From a virus, in the IMG/VR virus record IMGVR_UViG_3300011115_000123, positions 1-27,933 of that record: a stretch of DNA of 27,933 nt; one strand, written 5' to 3'. Shown piece after piece: positions 26,546 through 27,933 of the stretch (position 1 is its first letter; every line of letters starts with the position of its first letter). Made by a program: the position numbers and the translations under genes. The notes beneath the pieces were generated by a model. That model did no database searches. It worked only from the letters and a program-made list of their open reading frames with translations, and was not told where the DNA came from.

Positions 26546-26908
26546 TTAAGCTGAAGTGACGGATGCCCAAGTTGTTGCGCTTGGAGCAAAAAGAATCATA
26601 CTCTTTGCTGTTGCCAATGTAACAGATGTCGCTGCTGCATTGATAGTTGAGCTTGTATTGTAAGGGTAAACCGTAATCGTTTGACCCGAGTCATTACGAA
26701 TACCAATCATTGCGCCCGCTTCGGTAGGGGGCAATTTAACGCCCGTTGAAGCAGAGGAAGTTGTGATTGTGTTGAACACCGCAGACAACAGTTTTGCATC
26801 AGCGGCAGTTGTGCCCGTTGCAACAATGGCAACCGCGCCATCGCCCGCAATGGAAACCGTTGACAAAGGCGAGTTACCCGCGCCTAAAATTCTTGATGGA
26901 ATAGCCAT
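26546..26908 (-). CDS. Small head-associated protein (120 aa)
   Basis: Sequence features are a start MAIPSRILGAGNSPLSTVSI, beta-rich Ala/Thr/Ser content and a pattern GAMIGIRNDSGQTITVYPYN with AKSMILFAPSATTWASV. IRNDSGxTxxVYP....INg....slA...s..F......W is a fold I associate with small phage head decoration or fibre proteins. It lies after an intrinsic terminator that follows the capsid-side genes and before the 176-aa gene. The function is inferred from composition and place. Confidence 0.8.
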   Translation of the reverse strand: MAIPSRILGAGNSPLSTVSIAGDGAVAIVATGTTAADAKLLSAVFNTITTSSASTGVKLPPTEAGAMIGIRNDSGQTITVYPYNTSSTINAAATSVTLATAKSMILFAPSATTWASVTSA

Positions 26909-26923
26909 ATTAGTTCCTTAATT

Positions 26924-26954
26924 AAAAAGAGGCGGTTTTTATGCCGCCCCTTTT
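26924..26954 (-). terminator. Intrinsic terminator/attenuator downstream of capsid genes
   Basis: On the minus strand, AGGGGCGG, an eight-base loop region and CCGCCTCT form an eight-pair stem (one G-U) that runs into TTTTT. The plus-strand side is also followed by a T-rich stretch (TTTTATTTTA), so it could work both ways. It separates the capsid and its small companion from the rest of the late operon. Confidence 0.82.
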
Positions 26955-26957
26955 ATT

Positions 26958-27254
26958 TTACACAGATGCTTTAGAGAACCATGCAACGTCACCAGATGCT
27001 AGGGCAACTGCGGGAGATGTATAAGAACCTCCTGAAGCTGTTACCAAGAACGTGGTTGCGTTGACAGTGCAAGCGGTTGTTGTGGCGGTAATTGTTGCAT
27101 TGGCTTGAGCCAAAACATAAATTTTGCCATCAGAACCGAATACTTCAGCACCCAAAGGGCCAAATGTAGGAATAGCCGTACCAGCGCTATTTGTGTTGGT
27201 GTTGACGATGTTGTTAAAGTCAATACCAATAAGGGGGGTGATTGTATATGCCAT
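26958..27254 (-). CDS. Small protein following the capsid gene, decoration candidate (98 aa)
   Basis: The product starts MAYTITPLIGIDFNNIVNTN and is a Thr/Ala-rich beta protein (GPLGAEVFGSDGKIYVLAQA, NATITATTTACTVNATTFLV, GDVAWFSKASV). Small Gly/Thr-rich proteins directly behind the major capsid gene are usually head decoration proteins, which is the most likely role here (inference). It has a strong AAGGAG ribosome site, fitting high expression, and a terminator 4-34 bases after its stop. Confidence 0.82.
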   Translation of the reverse strand: MAYTITPLIGIDFNNIVNTNTNSAGTAIPTFGPLGAEVFGSDGKIYVLAQANATITATTTACTVNATTFLVTASGGSYTSPAVALASGDVAWFSKASV

Positions 27255-27268
27255 GATTACATACTCCT

Positions 27269-27933
27269 TTAAGCGATTAAGACGCCACAGAACTGTGGGC
27301 CTGAGCTAGTTAAGTTACCAGCCCAACCAATCAACTTAACGATTGCGTCTTGGTTGACGGCTTGACGCTCACCACCAATAGGCACAAAGTTGCGGTCAAC
27401 GTGGGGACGGAACATCAAATATTTGGTGTTCAAGAACCACATATGGTTTGCAGTAGCGGCTGAACCGATACCACCATCAAGCACAACATCAGATGCCATG
27501 CCAGCGCCATAGTATTTCAATGAAGCGAAACCAGCGCCTTGAGTGGAATTGCCACCATCAGTAACACGCTGAATGGATTGCATAGACTGCAAATACAAAC
27601 GGTAATAGTTACTGTCGGCAACGATCAAGTCAGGCTTGTCTGTGCCACGAATCAACTGAACAGCCAAAGAATCCATATAAGATTGGATGTTTGAAGCTGA
27701 AACAGCAGAGCCGCCATCGGTCACGCCTGAATACTTGCTTGAACGCCAAAAGCTATAGTTGGCGCGGTTAATACCACCGTATGTACCTGTTGAGGGTGCA
27801 TCAGGCACTGCTGCGCCCAAACCTGTGATGTTTTTGCCGCTATTGCCTGTGCCATCTGTGTAGATGTCAGCGCCAATGCGGTTAGCCAATTGTGCCTCGG
27901 CAACCATCATGCGTCCGTCAAGCAGATCAATAA
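27269..27933 (-). CDS. Major capsid protein, HK97-like (5' end cut by window edge)
   Basis: The frame is open to the right edge; visible residues begin IDLLDGRMMVAEAQLANRIG then ADIYTDGTGNSGKNITGLGA. The middle has AVQLIRGTDKPDLIVADSNY with YRLYLQSMQSIQRVTD, and the C-terminus KYLMFRPHVDRNFVPIG then GERQAVNQDAIVKLIGWAGN and a short end. This is the pattern of a HK97-fold coat protein of the type frequent in environmental phages. An internal ATG-ATG (27910-27905) would start a 213-aa product, but that would lack the N-arm, and the upstream codons continue without a stop, so the true start is outside the window. Transcription enters from the right. Confidence 0.88.
   Translation of the reverse strand, partial: IDLLDGRMMVAEAQLANRIGADIYTDGTGNSGKNITGLGAAVPDAPSTGTYGGINRANYSFWRSSKYSGVTDGGSAVSASNIQSYMDSLAVQLIRGTDKPDLIVADSNYYRLYLQSMQSIQRVTDGGNSTQGAGFASLKYYGAGMASDVVLDGGIGSAATANHMWFLNTKYLMFRPHVDRNFVPIGGERQAVNQDAIVKLIGWAGNLTSSGPQFCGVLIA

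Noticed and set aside
1-27933. tRNA, rRNA, transposase, reverse transcriptase or RNA polymerase genes
   Set aside because: None was seen: no cloverleaf with a CCA-proximal stem was noticed by eye and no open frame carries the relevant motifs; a covariance-model scan would be needed to exclude a tRNA fully.

Overview
The window is most of the genome of a tailed double-stranded DNA phage (Caudoviricetes), probably short-tailed. The evidence is a TerS/TerL pair, a HK97-like major capsid protein at the right edge, P22 gp4-like and gp10-like head-completion proteins, large ejection-type structural proteins, tail-fibre genes, a lysozyme/holin cassette and a phage recombination set. I see no integrase, RNA polymerase, DNA polymerase, tRNA or rRNA. 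The host cannot be named. A GH24 lysozyme, promoters with sigma70-like hexamers and moderate GC fit a Gram-negative, perhaps aquatic proteobacterial, host, but that is a guess.

Layout. Positions 1-2808 (minus strand) hold the packaging block: TerS, TerL, three small proteins, and a Dps-like DUF5856 protein. A strong intrinsic terminator at 2819-2859 separates this block from the early minus-strand operon (2875-6990). That operon encodes, in transcription order, an unrecognised protein, a replication/helicase-loader-like protein, a C5-cytosine methyltransferase that shares its DNA with a second long reading frame, two overlapping small frames, RusA, a mini membrane protein, NinB, two widespread phage hypotheticals, a NrdR-type zinc ribbon and a YbcO-like nuclease. 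Positions 6971-7313 form a divergent control region with a 51-aa Cro-like repressor, three promoter candidates and two 18-bp palindromes. Positions 7314-10258 (plus strand) are the rightward early operon: small proteins, then a DUF1071 single-strand annealing protein, a YqaJ-type exonuclease, an SSB-like protein, a winged-helix-like protein and a zinc ribbon.

Positions 10244-27933 are again minus strand and hold the late genes. Transcription runs from the capsid gene at the right edge, through head-completion proteins, a GNAT acetyltransferase, a 1161-aa repeat protein with an S74 chaperone tail, two ejection-like proteins and the tail-fibre genes, to a sulfotransferase plus APS-kinase pair and finally the lysis genes. 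Almost every minus-strand junction is an ATGA, GTGA, TTGA or TAATG overlap, so translation is probably coupled along the operons.

If the molecule is circular or circularly permuted, the right edge (capsid) would join the left edge (genes after TerL) through a missing piece that should contain the portal and scaffold/protease. The items most worth a second look are the 810-bp dual-coded methyltransferase locus with its internal G14 tract, the PAPS-forming kinase plus sulfotransferase pair, the 29 x 18-residue indel-free repeat protein, and the compact divergent switch with a probably leaderless Cro-like gene. Family assignments rest on motif recognition from memory; no database search was run.
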